A DNA stretch of 41,676 nucleotides from JACKBJ01 sp964549495 (GTDB lineage Bacteria; Chloroflexota; Anaerolineae; Epilineales; Epilineaceae), in assembly GCA_964549495.1 (NCBI GenBank), contig CAZJWJ010000042.1, positions 1 through 41,676 on the forward strand. The letters are read 5' to 3'. A model generated the notes under the pieces. It worked only from the letters and a program-made list of their open reading frames with translations, was not told where the DNA came from and ran no database searches. The first letter of the stretch is position 1, and the number at the start of each line of letters is the position of its first letter. The position numbers were made by a program, and so were the translations under genes. Below, one piece after another: positions 22,458-30,723 of this stretch.

Positions 22458-23128
22458 ACTCGATCTACCAACGGGCGATGGGCGAGTGCTTCGAGGACCT
22501 GCATCCGCGCATCCAGGAGCGCTTCGGCATCCACAGCGGGCAGGGGCGGGCGGCCATCGGCCGGGGCCGGATGGACGAGATCTGGCGCGGGCCGGCCTAC
22601 ACCCTGCCCTTCCTCTACCTGGGCAGCTGGCGCAACATCCTCTTTCCGGAGCAGGGCCGCGATGTTCCCTTCGAGGTCCAGAGCTGGGCCTACCGCGACG
22701 CCCTCGGCCGCGAGACCGTCACCTGGATGCGCAGCTTCGGCACCTGGCCCCGGCGGCGTTTCGATGCCTACATGACCTACAGCCCGCGCCGCGGCGTCAT
22801 CGTCGACTACCTGGGCAGCCATCAGCACCTGGCCGTCGACATCCACCCGACGGTGGGTGAGGGCGGTGCGATGTGCCTGCGTTCGGGCCGGCAGCGCTTC
22901 TACGAAGGCAGGCTCGCCTTTCGCATCCCCGGCCGGCTGACCGGTCACGCCGAGGTCGAGGAGTCCTACGACAAGGGCTCCGATCGCTTTCGCATCCACG
23001 TCCGCGTCAGCAACCCGCTCTTCGGACCACTCTTCGGCTACCACGGCCATTTTCGGCTGGAGTGGGTGGACGCGACGGCCGGCGTGCCTCCATCGATCCT
23101 ATCGCGTCGTGTCGAGTCGCGGGATTAG
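22454..23128 (+). CDS. DUF4166 domain protein
   Basis: The 224-residue product has MGECFEDLHPRIQERFG, LPFLYLGSWRNILFPEQG, YMTYSPRRGVIVDYLG and PLFGPLFGYHGHFRLEW. The last of these is a typical DUF4166 close. The domain has no established activity. It is translationally coupled to the SRPBCC-DoxX gene by an ATGA overlap, so the two likely act together. There is no signal peptide or membrane span. It converges on icmF with a 42-bp gap (23129-23170) that holds only short GAGTCGGAGTC repeats. Confidence 0.82.
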   Translation: MNSIYQRAMGECFEDLHPRIQERFGIHSGQGRAAIGRGRMDEIWRGPAYTLPFLYLGSWRNILFPEQGRDVPFEVQSWAYRDALGRETVTWMRSFGTWPRRRFDAYMTYSPRRGVIVDYLGSHQHLAVDIHPTVGEGGAMCLRSGRQRFYEGRLAFRIPGRLTGHAEVEESYDKGSDRFRIHVRVSNPLFGPLFGYHGHFRLEWVDATAGVPPSILSRRVESRD

Positions 23129-23170
23129 GCGAGTCGGAGTCGCGAGCCGGAGTCTGGATTCTCCTTCGAG

Positions 23171-26100
23171 CTACATGTTCCGCCGGTACTGCCCCCCGAC
23201 CTCGTAGAGCGTCCGGCTGATCTGGCCCAAGCTCAGGCTCTGGACCGCGCGCATCAGCTCGTCGAAGACGTTGCCGCCGGCGATGGCCGCCTGCTTGAGG
23301 CGCTCGACGGCCTCCGGCGCGGCCTCCTCGTGGCGCTCGTGGAAGTCGCGCAGGCGGGACAGCTGGTCCTCCTTCTCCTCTTCCGAGGAGCGGATGAGGT
23401 CCAGCTGGGTCGACTCGTGGGCGCCCTTCTCGCTCAAGAAGGTGTTGACGCCGATGATCGGCAGCTCGCCGGAATGCTTGAGCCGCTCGTAGTAGAGGCT
23501 CTCTTCCTGGATCTTGGAGCGCTGGTACATGCGCTCCATCGCGCCCAAGACGCCGCCGCGGTCGGTCAGGCGGTGGAACTCGGCCATCACCGCTTCCTCG
23601 ACCAGTTCGGTCAATTCGTCGATGATGAAGGCGCCCTGGTTGGGGTTCTCGTTCTTGGCCACGCCGAACTCGCGGTTGATGATCAGCTGGATGGCCAGCG
23701 CGCGGCGCACCGACTCCTCGGTGGGCGTGGTGATGGCCTCGTCGAAGGCATTGGTGTGCAGGCTGTTGCAGTTGTCGTAGATGGCGAGCAAGGCCTGCAG
23801 GGTGGTGCGGATGTCGTTGAACTGCACCTCCTGGGCATGCAAGCTTCGGCCCGAGGTCTGGATGTGGTACTTGAGCTTCTGGCTGCGGTCGTTGGCGCCG
23901 TAGCGCTCGCGCATGGCCACCGACCAGATGCGGCGCGCCACGCGGCCGATGACCGCGTACTCCGGATCCATCCCGTTGGAGAAGAAGAAGCTCAAATTCG
24001 GCGCGAAGGCATCGATGTCCATACCCCGCACCAGGTAGTACTCGACGAAGGTGAAGCCGTTGGCCAGGGTGAAGGCCAGCTGGCTGATCGGGTTCGCGCC
24101 GGCCTCGGCGATGTGGTAGCCGGAAATCGAGACCGAATAGAAGTTGCGCACGCCGTGGTCGATGAACCAGGCCTGCACGTCGCCCATCAGCTTCAGCGAG
24201 AACTCGGTCGAGAAGATGCAGGTGTTCTGGCCCTGGTCCTCCTTGAGGATGTCGGCCTGTACCGTGCCGCGCACCCGCGCGACCGTCTCGTCGGCGATGC
24301 GCGCGTACTCCTCGTCATCGACCATCGCCCGCAGCTCGCGGAAGCTGTAGCCGCCGCCACCCGGTTGCAGGCAGTCTTCTTCCGAGATCTCGATCTTGCC
24401 GGCCGCGCGCAGGTGCTTGCGCAGGCTCTGGCGGATGGCCGCGTTCATGAAGAAGGCCAGGATGGTCGGTGCCGGCCCGTTGATGGTCATCGAGACCGAG
24501 GTGGTCGGGTTGGTCAGGTCGAAGCCGGCGTACAAGGCCTCCATGTCCTCGACCGTGGCGATGCTGACGCCCGAGTTGCCCACCTTGCCCCAGATGTCGG
24601 GCCGGCGGTCGGGGTCCTCCCCGTAGAGCGTGACGCTGTCGAAGGCCGTCGAGAGGCGCTTGGCCGGGCTGTGCCGGCTCAGGTAGTGGAAGCGCTTGTT
24701 GGTGCGCCAGGGGCCGCCCTCGCCGGCGAACATGCGCGTGGGGTCCTCGCCCTCGCGCTTGTAGGGGAAGACGCCGGCCGTGTAGGGGTAGGCGCCCGGC
24801 GCGTTCTCGAGCAGCAGCCAGCGCAGCTGGTTGCCCCAGTCCGGGTAGTCGGGCAGGGCCACCTTGGGGATCTGCTGGTGGCTGAGGCTCTCGCGGTAGT
24901 TCTCGACCACGATCTCGCGGCCGCGGACCGTGTAGCGGTTCTGCGGCGCCGTGTAGGACTCGCGCATGGCGGGCCAGGCCCGGAGGAGCTCCAGCGAGCG
25001 CGGATCCAGGCGCTCGAGCAGGCCGTTGAAGGCCTCCATCAAGGGCTTCAGATGATCGTCGGCGCCGGCGATCCGCTCCGCCGCAAAGGGCGAGAGGGCT
25101 TCCAGCACGTCTTCGGGCCAGGCCGTGAAGTGCGCCACCGCCTTGCGCAGGGCCCAGAGCTCGCCGGCGATCTCGGCTTGCTCTCGCGCCTGCTGCTTGT
25201 AGCGCGCGACCGTGTCGGCCACGTCCGAGAGGTAGCGCACCCGCCGCGGCGGGATGATGTAGCTGCGGTCGGGCAGGCCGGCCGGCAGCGTCTCGGTATA
25301 GCGCCCGACCAATTCGCGCCCGGTCCGCTCCCGCAGCCGCTCGATCAGCGCCAGGTAGACCTGGTTGCAGCCGCGGTCGTTGAACTGACTGGCCATGGTG
25401 GCGAAGACCGGCATGGTCTCCGGATCCTCGTGGAAGCGGTTATGGGCTCGCTGGTAGGCCTTGCGCACGTCGCGCAGCGCGTCGTCCGCGCCGGGCTTGT
25501 CGTACTTGTTGACCACCACCAGATCGGCCAGGTCGATCATCTCGATCTTCTCGAGCTGGGTCTGGGCGCCGAACTCGGGCGTCATCACGTAGATCGACAG
25601 GTCGACCAAGTCGACGATGCCGGCATCCGCCTGGCCGATGCCGCTGGTCTCGGCGATGATCAATTCGTAGCCGGCCGCCCGCGCCAGCAGGATGGCCTCG
25701 TCCAAGGCCGCCGAGACCTCGCTGCCCGAGCCGCGGGTGGCCAGCGAGCGCATGAAGACCCGCCGGCTGCCCAGGCTGTTCATGCGGATGCGGTCGCCCA
25801 ATAGCGCGCCACCGGTGCGCTTCTTGGTCGGGTCGACCGACAGCACCGCCACGCGGGTCTCGGGGAAGTCCTCGATGTAGCGCCGCACCAGCTCGTCGGT
25901 GAAGGAGCTCTTGCCGGCCCCGCCGGTGCCGGTGATGCCGACCACCGGCTCCGGCTGCTCCATGGCCTCGATGCGCGCCCGCGCGGCCTCGGCCAAGGCC
26001 GGCCAGCGCTGGGCGGCCGCTCTCCCCTCGGCCTCTTCCTCGGCCAGGCTGATCGCCCGCGCCAGGACCTTCCAATGGGCCTCGTCGGACTCGAGCGCTG

Positions 26101-26860
26101 CCACGCGCTCCGCGTCGACCGGGCCGATGAAGCCCCGGTCGTCGCCGTCGACGCCGTTCCCGTCGTCGCCCTTGGTTATGCTCGCATCGGCCGTCGAGTC
26201 CGGGGTCTCACCCGCTCCTTCGTCCGAGGCGTGACCATTGGCCTGGCCCGACATCGACTCGGGATCGCGACCGTTGCCGCTCGCTACGTCCGCCCAATGC
26301 CCCAGCGGCTGGCGCTCGGGCGGCTGCTGCCCAGCCACCGGATCGTAGTCGCAGAGCCGCAGGATGTCGTTGATCATGCCCTGCAGGCCCATTGCCCGCC
26401 CGTCCTCGGGATGGTAGACGCGGGCCACCCCGTAGGCCTCCAGCGTCTCCTTCTCCTCGGGGATGATGGTGCCACCGCCGCCGCCGAAGACCCGCACGTG
26501 GCCGCAGCCGGCCTCGCGCAACAGGTCGACCATGTAGCGGAAGTACTCCATGTGGCCGCCCTGGTAGCTGGAGATGGCGATGCCCTGGGCGTCCTCCTGG
26601 ATGGCCGCATCCACGATGTCCTGCACCGAGCGGTTGTGGCCCAGGTGGATCACCTCGGCCCCGCTGGCCTGCAGGATGCGGCGCATGACGTTGATGGCCG
26701 CGTCGTGACCGTCGAAGAGCGAGGCCGCGGTGACGATGCGCACCTTGTGCTCGGGCCGGTAGGCCTCGACCTGGGGGGCGCCGGCCGGCGCCGTGGCCGA
26801 CTTCGGCTCTTCGTCTACAAGTCCCGCACCGATGGCCGGGCCCGTGGCGCTCTCGCTCAT
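23171..26860 (-). CDS. icmF: Fused isobutyryl-CoA mutase IcmF (B12 domain - GTPase - mutase)
   Basis: This 1229-residue fusion has the IcmF order. The B12-binding domain spans about 38-172, with SLFDGHD, SSYQGGHMEYF and FGGGGGTI. The MeaB-like GTPase spans about 300-560, with P-loop GTGGAGKSS at 311-319. The TIM-barrel mutase domain runs from about 600 to the end (GVFPYKREGEDPTRMFAGEG, SVSMTINGPAP). The FPYKR-type pocket and DGHDAAIN motif follow IcmF rather than methylmalonyl-CoA mutase. The enzyme interconverts isobutyryl- and butyryl-CoA using adenosylcobalamin, and the GTPase guards cofactor loading. Residues of about 174-250 are an unusual Gly/Asp-rich linker (GDDGNGVDGDDRG). The ATG at 26860 has GAGG five bases upstream; a longer frame to 26944 is Arg/Pro-rich. 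It is divergent from the YIP1 operon. Confidence 0.93.
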   Translation of the reverse strand: MSESATGPAIGAGLVDEEPKSATAPAGAPQVEAYRPEHKVRIVTAASLFDGHDAAINVMRRILQASGAEVIHLGHNRSVQDIVDAAIQEDAQGIAISSYQGGHMEYFRYMVDLLREAGCGHVRVFGGGGGTIIPEEKETLEAYGVARVYHPEDGRAMGLQGMINDILRLCDYDPVAGQQPPERQPLGHWADVASGNGRDPESMSGQANGHASDEGAGETPDSTADASITKGDDGNGVDGDDRGFIGPVDAERVAALESDEAHWKVLARAISLAEEEAEGRAAAQRWPALAEAARARIEAMEQPEPVVGITGTGGAGKSSFTDELVRRYIEDFPETRVAVLSVDPTKKRTGGALLGDRIRMNSLGSRRVFMRSLATRGSGSEVSAALDEAILLARAAGYELIIAETSGIGQADAGIVDLVDLSIYVMTPEFGAQTQLEKIEMIDLADLVVVNKYDKPGADDALRDVRKAYQRAHNRFHEDPETMPVFATMASQFNDRGCNQVYLALIERLRERTGRELVGRYTETLPAGLPDRSYIIPPRRVRYLSDVADTVARYKQQAREQAEIAGELWALRKAVAHFTAWPEDVLEALSPFAAERIAGADDHLKPLMEAFNGLLERLDPRSLELLRAWPAMRESYTAPQNRYTVRGREIVVENYRESLSHQQIPKVALPDYPDWGNQLRWLLLENAPGAYPYTAGVFPYKREGEDPTRMFAGEGGPWRTNKRFHYLSRHSPAKRLSTAFDSVTLYGEDPDRRPDIWGKVGNSGVSIATVEDMEALYAGFDLTNPTTSVSMTINGPAPTILAFFMNAAIRQSLRKHLRAAGKIEISEEDCLQPGGGGYSFRELRAMVDDEEYARIADETVARVRGTVQADILKEDQGQNTCIFSTEFSLKLMGDVQAWFIDHGVRNFYSVSISGYHIAEAGANPISQLAFTLANGFTFVEYYLVRGMDIDAFAPNLSFFFSNGMDPEYAVIGRVARRIWSVAMRERYGANDRSQKLKYHIQTSGRSLHAQEVQFNDIRTTLQALLAIYDNCNSLHTNAFDEAITTPTEESVRRALAIQLIINREFGVAKNENPNQGAFIIDELTELVEEAVMAEFHRLTDRGGVLGAMERMYQRSKIQEESLYYERLKHSGELPIIGVNTFLSEKGAHESTQLDLIRSSEEEKEDQLSRLRDFHERHEEAAPEAVERLKQAAIAGGNVFDELMRAVQSLSLGQISRTLYEVGGQYRRNM

Positions 26861-26958
26861 CTTGCCTCGCTCTCCGCGCCGGCCGACGCGGGACTTCGAA
26901 CCCCGAGGGGGCGTCCACGCCGGCCGCGCTGGCTGTCCTCGCAATCCGTCTCGACCAT

Positions 26959-26998
26959 ACTATATACCAGCCGACGGAACCAGGCCTCGTGCTATACT
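26959..26998. promoter_or_regulatory. Divergent -10 boxes between icmF and the YIP1-ABC operon
   Basis: TATAGT on the minus strand (26964-26959) lies about 100 bases before icmF. On the plus strand an extended -10, TGCTATACT (TATACT at 26993-26998), lies 75 bases before the YIP1 gene. The two are within 40 bp and could share control. No strong -35 boxes are seen. Confidence 0.4.
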
Positions 26999-27072
26999 GC
27001 CAAGCCCCGGCCGGCAGCGCCCCGGCCATCACCCATGCCCCGACACCGACCTCGCGAGGGAGCCCCGCCAGC

Positions 27073-27900
27073 ATGACCGAATCGAACGACCTGGATCTCG
27101 GCCCGGCCATCGATCCGCCCGACGAGCCCGACTTCGATGGCGAGGGGCCGGAGCAGACCGCCGAGCGCATGGGCCTGGTGGCCTTGACCGTCGACAGTCT
27201 GCGCCGGCCGGCCGCGGCCATGCGCCGCCTGGCCGACCATCCGGGCCGGCGTTGGATCTGGCCGCTCCTGGCCCTGGCCCTGGTCCGCGTGGCCGTCATC
27301 TTCGCCCAGTCCAGCGCCAGCCAGGCCGCGACCATCGCCGCCACCCAGGCATCGATGGCCAACCAGCCGGGCATGGATCCCGAGATGGCCGCGCAGATGT
27401 CGCAGAGCATGCAGCGCTTCGGGATGATCGGCACCGTCTTCGGGGCCGTCGGCGCCTTCGTGGGCGTCTTCATCGGCGCCCTGGTCGTGGCCGGCATCCT
27501 GCACCTCCTGGCCACCGTCATGGGCGGCCAGCAGGGCTTCACCCAGGTCTTCACCGTCACCAGCTGGGCCCGCCTGCCCTTGATCATCGGCGGCCTGCTG
27601 CAGCTGGCCTACGCGCTGACCGGCGGCTACGACCCCTGTCCGCGGGGCCTGGCCGGCCTGGTCGATTGTGGCGGCGATCCCAGCGATCCCACCGCCGTCA
27701 GCCTCTGGTCGCCGCTGCTGGCCCAGATCGAGCTCTGGAACCTCTGGCACCTGCTGCTGCTCGGCCTGGGTGTGCAGGCGGTGGCGCGGCTGACGCGCCG
27801 CAAGGCGGCCGTCGCCGTCCTGATCGTCTTGGCCATCATCGTCGGCATGGGGCTGGCCGGCACCTTCGTCAGCCGCGCCGTGGCCGGCTTCGCGGGCTGA
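27073..27900 (+). CDS. YIP1-family membrane protein
   Basis: The 275-residue protein opens with an acidic Asp/Glu/Pro-rich tail of about 40 residues, then membrane spans (WIWPLLALALVRVAVIF, GTVFGAVGAFVGVFIGALVV, LPLIIGGLLQLAYAL, LWNLWHLLLLGLGVQAV and AAVAVLIVLAIIVGMGLAG). The arrangement and the GILHLLATVMGGQQGFTQVF segment match the bacterial Yip1 family. GAGGGAG lies upstream of the ATG at 27073. It is separated from the ABC ATPase gene by three bases, so it heads the operon and may assist assembly of the transporter. No function is established. Confidence 0.8.
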   Translation: MTESNDLDLGPAIDPPDEPDFDGEGPEQTAERMGLVALTVDSLRRPAAAMRRLADHPGRRWIWPLLALALVRVAVIFAQSSASQAATIAATQASMANQPGMDPEMAAQMSQSMQRFGMIGTVFGAVGAFVGVFIGALVVAGILHLLATVMGGQQGFTQVFTVTSWARLPLIIGGLLQLAYALTGGYDPCPRGLAGLVDCGGDPSDPTAVSLWSPLLAQIELWNLWHLLLLGLGVQAVARLTRRKAAVAVLIVLAIIVGMGLAGTFVSRAVAGFAG

Positions 27901-27903
27901 TCG

Positions 27904-28707
27904 ATGTCCGAAGCGCCCGTCGCCACCGCTGCGGCGCCCTCGACGGCGACCGCCGATGCGCCTGACCGGCAGGACGCGCCCATCATCCGCGCGCGCCAGG
28001 TGGTCAAGGACTTCCCCCTGGGCCTGCGCAAGGTGCGGGCCCTGGCCGACGGCAACCTGGTCGTCTACCCGGGCGAGTTCGTGGTGGTGATGGGCCCCTC
28101 CGGATCGGGCAAGAGCACGCTGCTCAACCTGATCGGGGGCCTCGACCGGCCGTCCAGCGGGGAGATCGAGGTGGGCGGGCAGGACATCGCCCATCTGGAC
28201 GAGAACGCCCTGGCCAGTTACCGGCGCGAGATGATCGGCTTCATCTTCCAGTCCTTCAACTTGGTGCCGACCATGACCGCGCGCCAGAACGTCGAGTTCC
28301 CGATGGTCTTCGCCGGCCTCCCGCTCGACGAGCGACAGCGCCGGGCGACCCACCTCCTGCGCCAGGTGGGCCTGGGACAGCGGATCGACCACCGACCGCT
28401 GGAGCTCTCCGGCGGCGAGCAGCAGCGCGTGGCCATCGCCCGCGCGCTGGCCAACCGACCGCGCATCCTCCTGGGCGACGAGCCCACCGGCAACCTGGAT
28501 ACCAAGACCGGCGAGGAGGTGCTGCGCATCCTGGGCGCGCTCAACCAGGCCGGCCACACCCTCTTGGTCGTCACCCACGACCCGCGCCTGGCCAAGCACT
28601 GCCATCGCCTGGTGCACATGCAGGACGGACGCATGCTCCGCGAAGAGCCCGGTGGCGCCGCGCCCTTCGGCCACGACACGCAAGCCAACGGAGGACCGAC
28701 ATCGTGA
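27904..28707 (+). CDS. ABC transporter ATP-binding protein (MacB/LolD type)
   Basis: This 267-residue ATPase has Walker A in GPSGSGKST, a Q-loop in IFQSFNLVPTM, signature LSGGEQQRVAIARAL, Walker B LLGDEPTGNLD and the switch His in VVTHDPRL. The sequence is typical of the MacB/LolD/FtsE group that works with FtsX-like permeases. An N-terminal Ala/Thr tail of about 25 residues precedes the domain. The gene follows YIP1 by three bases and overlaps the next gene by four (GTGA). With the permease at 30724 it forms an extrusion-type ABC system; the cargo is unknown. Confidence 0.92.
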   Translation: MSEAPVATAAAPSTATADAPDRQDAPIIRARQVVKDFPLGLRKVRALADGNLVVYPGEFVVVMGPSGSGKSTLLNLIGGLDRPSSGEIEVGGQDIAHLDENALASYRREMIGFIFQSFNLVPTMTARQNVEFPMVFAGLPLDERQRRATHLLRQVGLGQRIDHRPLELSGGEQQRVAIARALANRPRILLGDEPTGNLDTKTGEEVLRILGALNQAGHTLLVVTHDPRLAKHCHRLVHMQDGRMLREEPGGAAPFGHDTQANGGPTS

Positions 28708-30701
28708 TCCAACCCCGACATGCACGCCGCTCGCGCCGCACAGCTCGCTACGGCCGCGTCGCGACCGCGTTGATCGCCGCCTGGATGCTCGTTGCACATG
28801 GATCGGCGATGTCGCTCGGTTCGGAGTCTCGTCGCGTCCACGCCCAGAGCCCGGCGCCGGCCACCGAGGACCCCGGCCAACAGCCCACCGAAACGCCGGA
28901 GCCCACGCCGAGCAGCCAGCCGCCGACCGCGGCGCCGAGCGCCACGCTCCCGCCTTCGGAGACCCCCTACACGCCCAGCGCCACCCCGCCTGCGCCCAGC
29001 CCGACCTCGCGGCCGGCGGACACGGCGACCACCGCGCCCAGCGCGGTGCCCACGGCAGCCTCCAGCACGACCGCCACCGAGCCGCCGAATGTCTTGCCCA
29101 ACGAGGAGCGGCCGCTGTTGGTGCTCGATCGCTACGACGTCGAGCCCGGCCAGCCCTCGCCCGGCCAGCAGTTCCGCCTGCGGCTGCACGTCAAGAACGA
29201 GGGCGAGCATTTTGCCGAGAACGTGCGCGTCGGCCTCTCCAGCCCCACCTTCCTGACCGTCAACCAGGGCGCGCTGCGCTACCGCAACAACATCGACGAG
29301 GGCGACTCGGCCGCCATCGAGGTCGACATGCGGGTGATCAGCGAGGCCAAGAGCGGCATCTACTCGATGGCGGTGACGCTCTACTGGGACGACTCCTACG
29401 GCGACAGCTACTCGGACGAGACCTCCATCGGCATCACGGTAGGCGAGGGCGTGGCCTCGAGGCCGGTTCTGACCGTCATCTCGACCCGCCTGCCGGCGCG
29501 GGTGACGCCCGGCTCGCCCTTCGAGCTGATGGTCGAGCTGCTCAACTCCGGCGGCCGCGAGGCCCGCAACGCGGTCGTCGCGCCGGCGGCCGGACCCCTG
29601 GCCCTACAAGGCGGGGCCGGCGGTCCGATCAACGTCCCGCCCGGCGCCAGCGCGGCCCTGCGCATGCGCATGATGGCCTCGGAGACCGGCGAGCCCGGCG
29701 CCACCACCCAGCAGCTCGAGCTGCGCTACGACGATCCGGACGGCGAACGCTATACCGAGAGCCACAGCGTCGGCCTGGTGATCACCGGCAAGGCCGCCGT
29801 CGGCCCGCTGCCCTTGGTCAGCGCCTACCGCACCCGCGTCGGGGATTCGGACAACGCGGCCCTGCAGCCCGGCAGCGTCTTCGAGCTGGAGCTCGAGGTG
29901 CTCAACGCCGGCCTGCAGGATGCGTCCGGCACGCGATTGTCCATCGGCGGCGGCAGCGGCAGCGCCGGCGCGGGCGTCTTCGGCTCGGTCGGCACCAGCA
30001 ACCTGCGCTTCTTGGACCGCATCGGTGCCGGCGAGACGACCACCGTCCGCCAGCGCATGGTGGTCGACCCCGGCGCCAGCCCGGGCGCCTACGTGGTCGA
30101 GCTCAGCTTCGACTACGTCGATGCCGATGGCGTGTCGGCCACCTCGACCGAGCAGATCAGCCTCCTGGTCAGCCGCGAGGTGCGCCTGGCGCTCAACCCG
30201 ATCAACCTGCCCACTTCGGGCGTGGAGGGCATGCCGCTGGGCTTGATGCTCGACCTGGTCAACCAGGGCGGCAACACGGTCAGCGTGGCCAACGCCACCA
30301 TCACCGGCGAGGGCGCGGTCGAGACCTTCCAGCCGGTGACCGAGTTCGTCGGTCCGCTGGATGCCGGCGGCTTCTTCACCTTGCAGGCCGAACTGCAGGC
30401 GGCCGAGGCCGGCGAGGGCGAGATCGTGGTCACCATCGAGTACCTGGACGACTTCAACGAGCCGCGCGAGCTGGTCCAGCGCTATCCGGTGCAGGTCGAG
30501 GCCGCGCCCGAGATGCCGGTCATGGACCCCTCCGAGATGGACGACGCCCCGCGGGGCAACGTCTTCCTGCGCGCGATCAAGGGCTTCTTGGGGCTGGGCG
30601 CCTCGCCGCCACGGCCTTCGCCCGGCGGCATGCCCATGCCCGATGGCATGGGGCCGGCCATGGAAGGCGAGATGGCGCCGGCCGTCGAACCGATCCGATG
30701 A
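28704..30701 (+). CDS. Secreted CARDB/S-layer-like multi-domain protein of the ABC operon
   Basis: The 665-residue product starts at GTG 28704, with GGAGG 9 bases upstream. A signal peptide (ATALIAAWMLVAHGSAMSLG) is followed by a Thr/Pro/Ser-rich region to about residue 130. Four beta-sandwich repeats follow, each with a motif of the type FRLRLHVKNEGEHFAENVRV, FELMVELLNSGGREARNAVV, FELELEVLNAGLQDASGTRL or LGLMLDLVNQGGNTVSVANA. This is a COG1361/CARDB-like pattern. The tail is Gly/Pro/Met-rich. It lies between the ATPase and permease genes, so it probably acts outside the membrane as a partner of the transporter. That role is inference. Confidence 0.82.
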   Translation: MIQPRHARRSRRTARYGRVATALIAAWMLVAHGSAMSLGSESRRVHAQSPAPATEDPGQQPTETPEPTPSSQPPTAAPSATLPPSETPYTPSATPPAPSPTSRPADTATTAPSAVPTAASSTTATEPPNVLPNEERPLLVLDRYDVEPGQPSPGQQFRLRLHVKNEGEHFAENVRVGLSSPTFLTVNQGALRYRNNIDEGDSAAIEVDMRVISEAKSGIYSMAVTLYWDDSYGDSYSDETSIGITVGEGVASRPVLTVISTRLPARVTPGSPFELMVELLNSGGREARNAVVAPAAGPLALQGGAGGPINVPPGASAALRMRMMASETGEPGATTQQLELRYDDPDGERYTESHSVGLVITGKAAVGPLPLVSAYRTRVGDSDNAALQPGSVFELELEVLNAGLQDASGTRLSIGGGSGSAGAGVFGSVGTSNLRFLDRIGAGETTTVRQRMVVDPGASPGAYVVELSFDYVDADGVSATSTEQISLLVSREVRLALNPINLPTSGVEGMPLGLMLDLVNQGGNTVSVANATITGEGAVETFQPVTEFVGPLDAGGFFTLQAELQAAEAGEGEIVVTIEYLDDFNEPRELVQRYPVQVEAAPEMPVMDPSEMDDAPRGNVFLRAIKGFLGLGASPPRPSPGGMPMPDGMGPAMEGEMAPAVEPIR

Positions 30702-30723
30702 GCCTGGGTAGCGAGCGACGACG

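Noticed and set aside
23330..25804. 824-codon plus-strand frame
   Set aside because: Antisense to icmF, whose domains are unmistakable; the translation is Val/Leu/Gln/Asp-rich without a family.
26992..28797. 601-codon minus-strand frame over the YIP1 and ABC genes
   Set aside because: The plus-strand ATPase has all nucleotide-binding motifs; the opposite frame has none.
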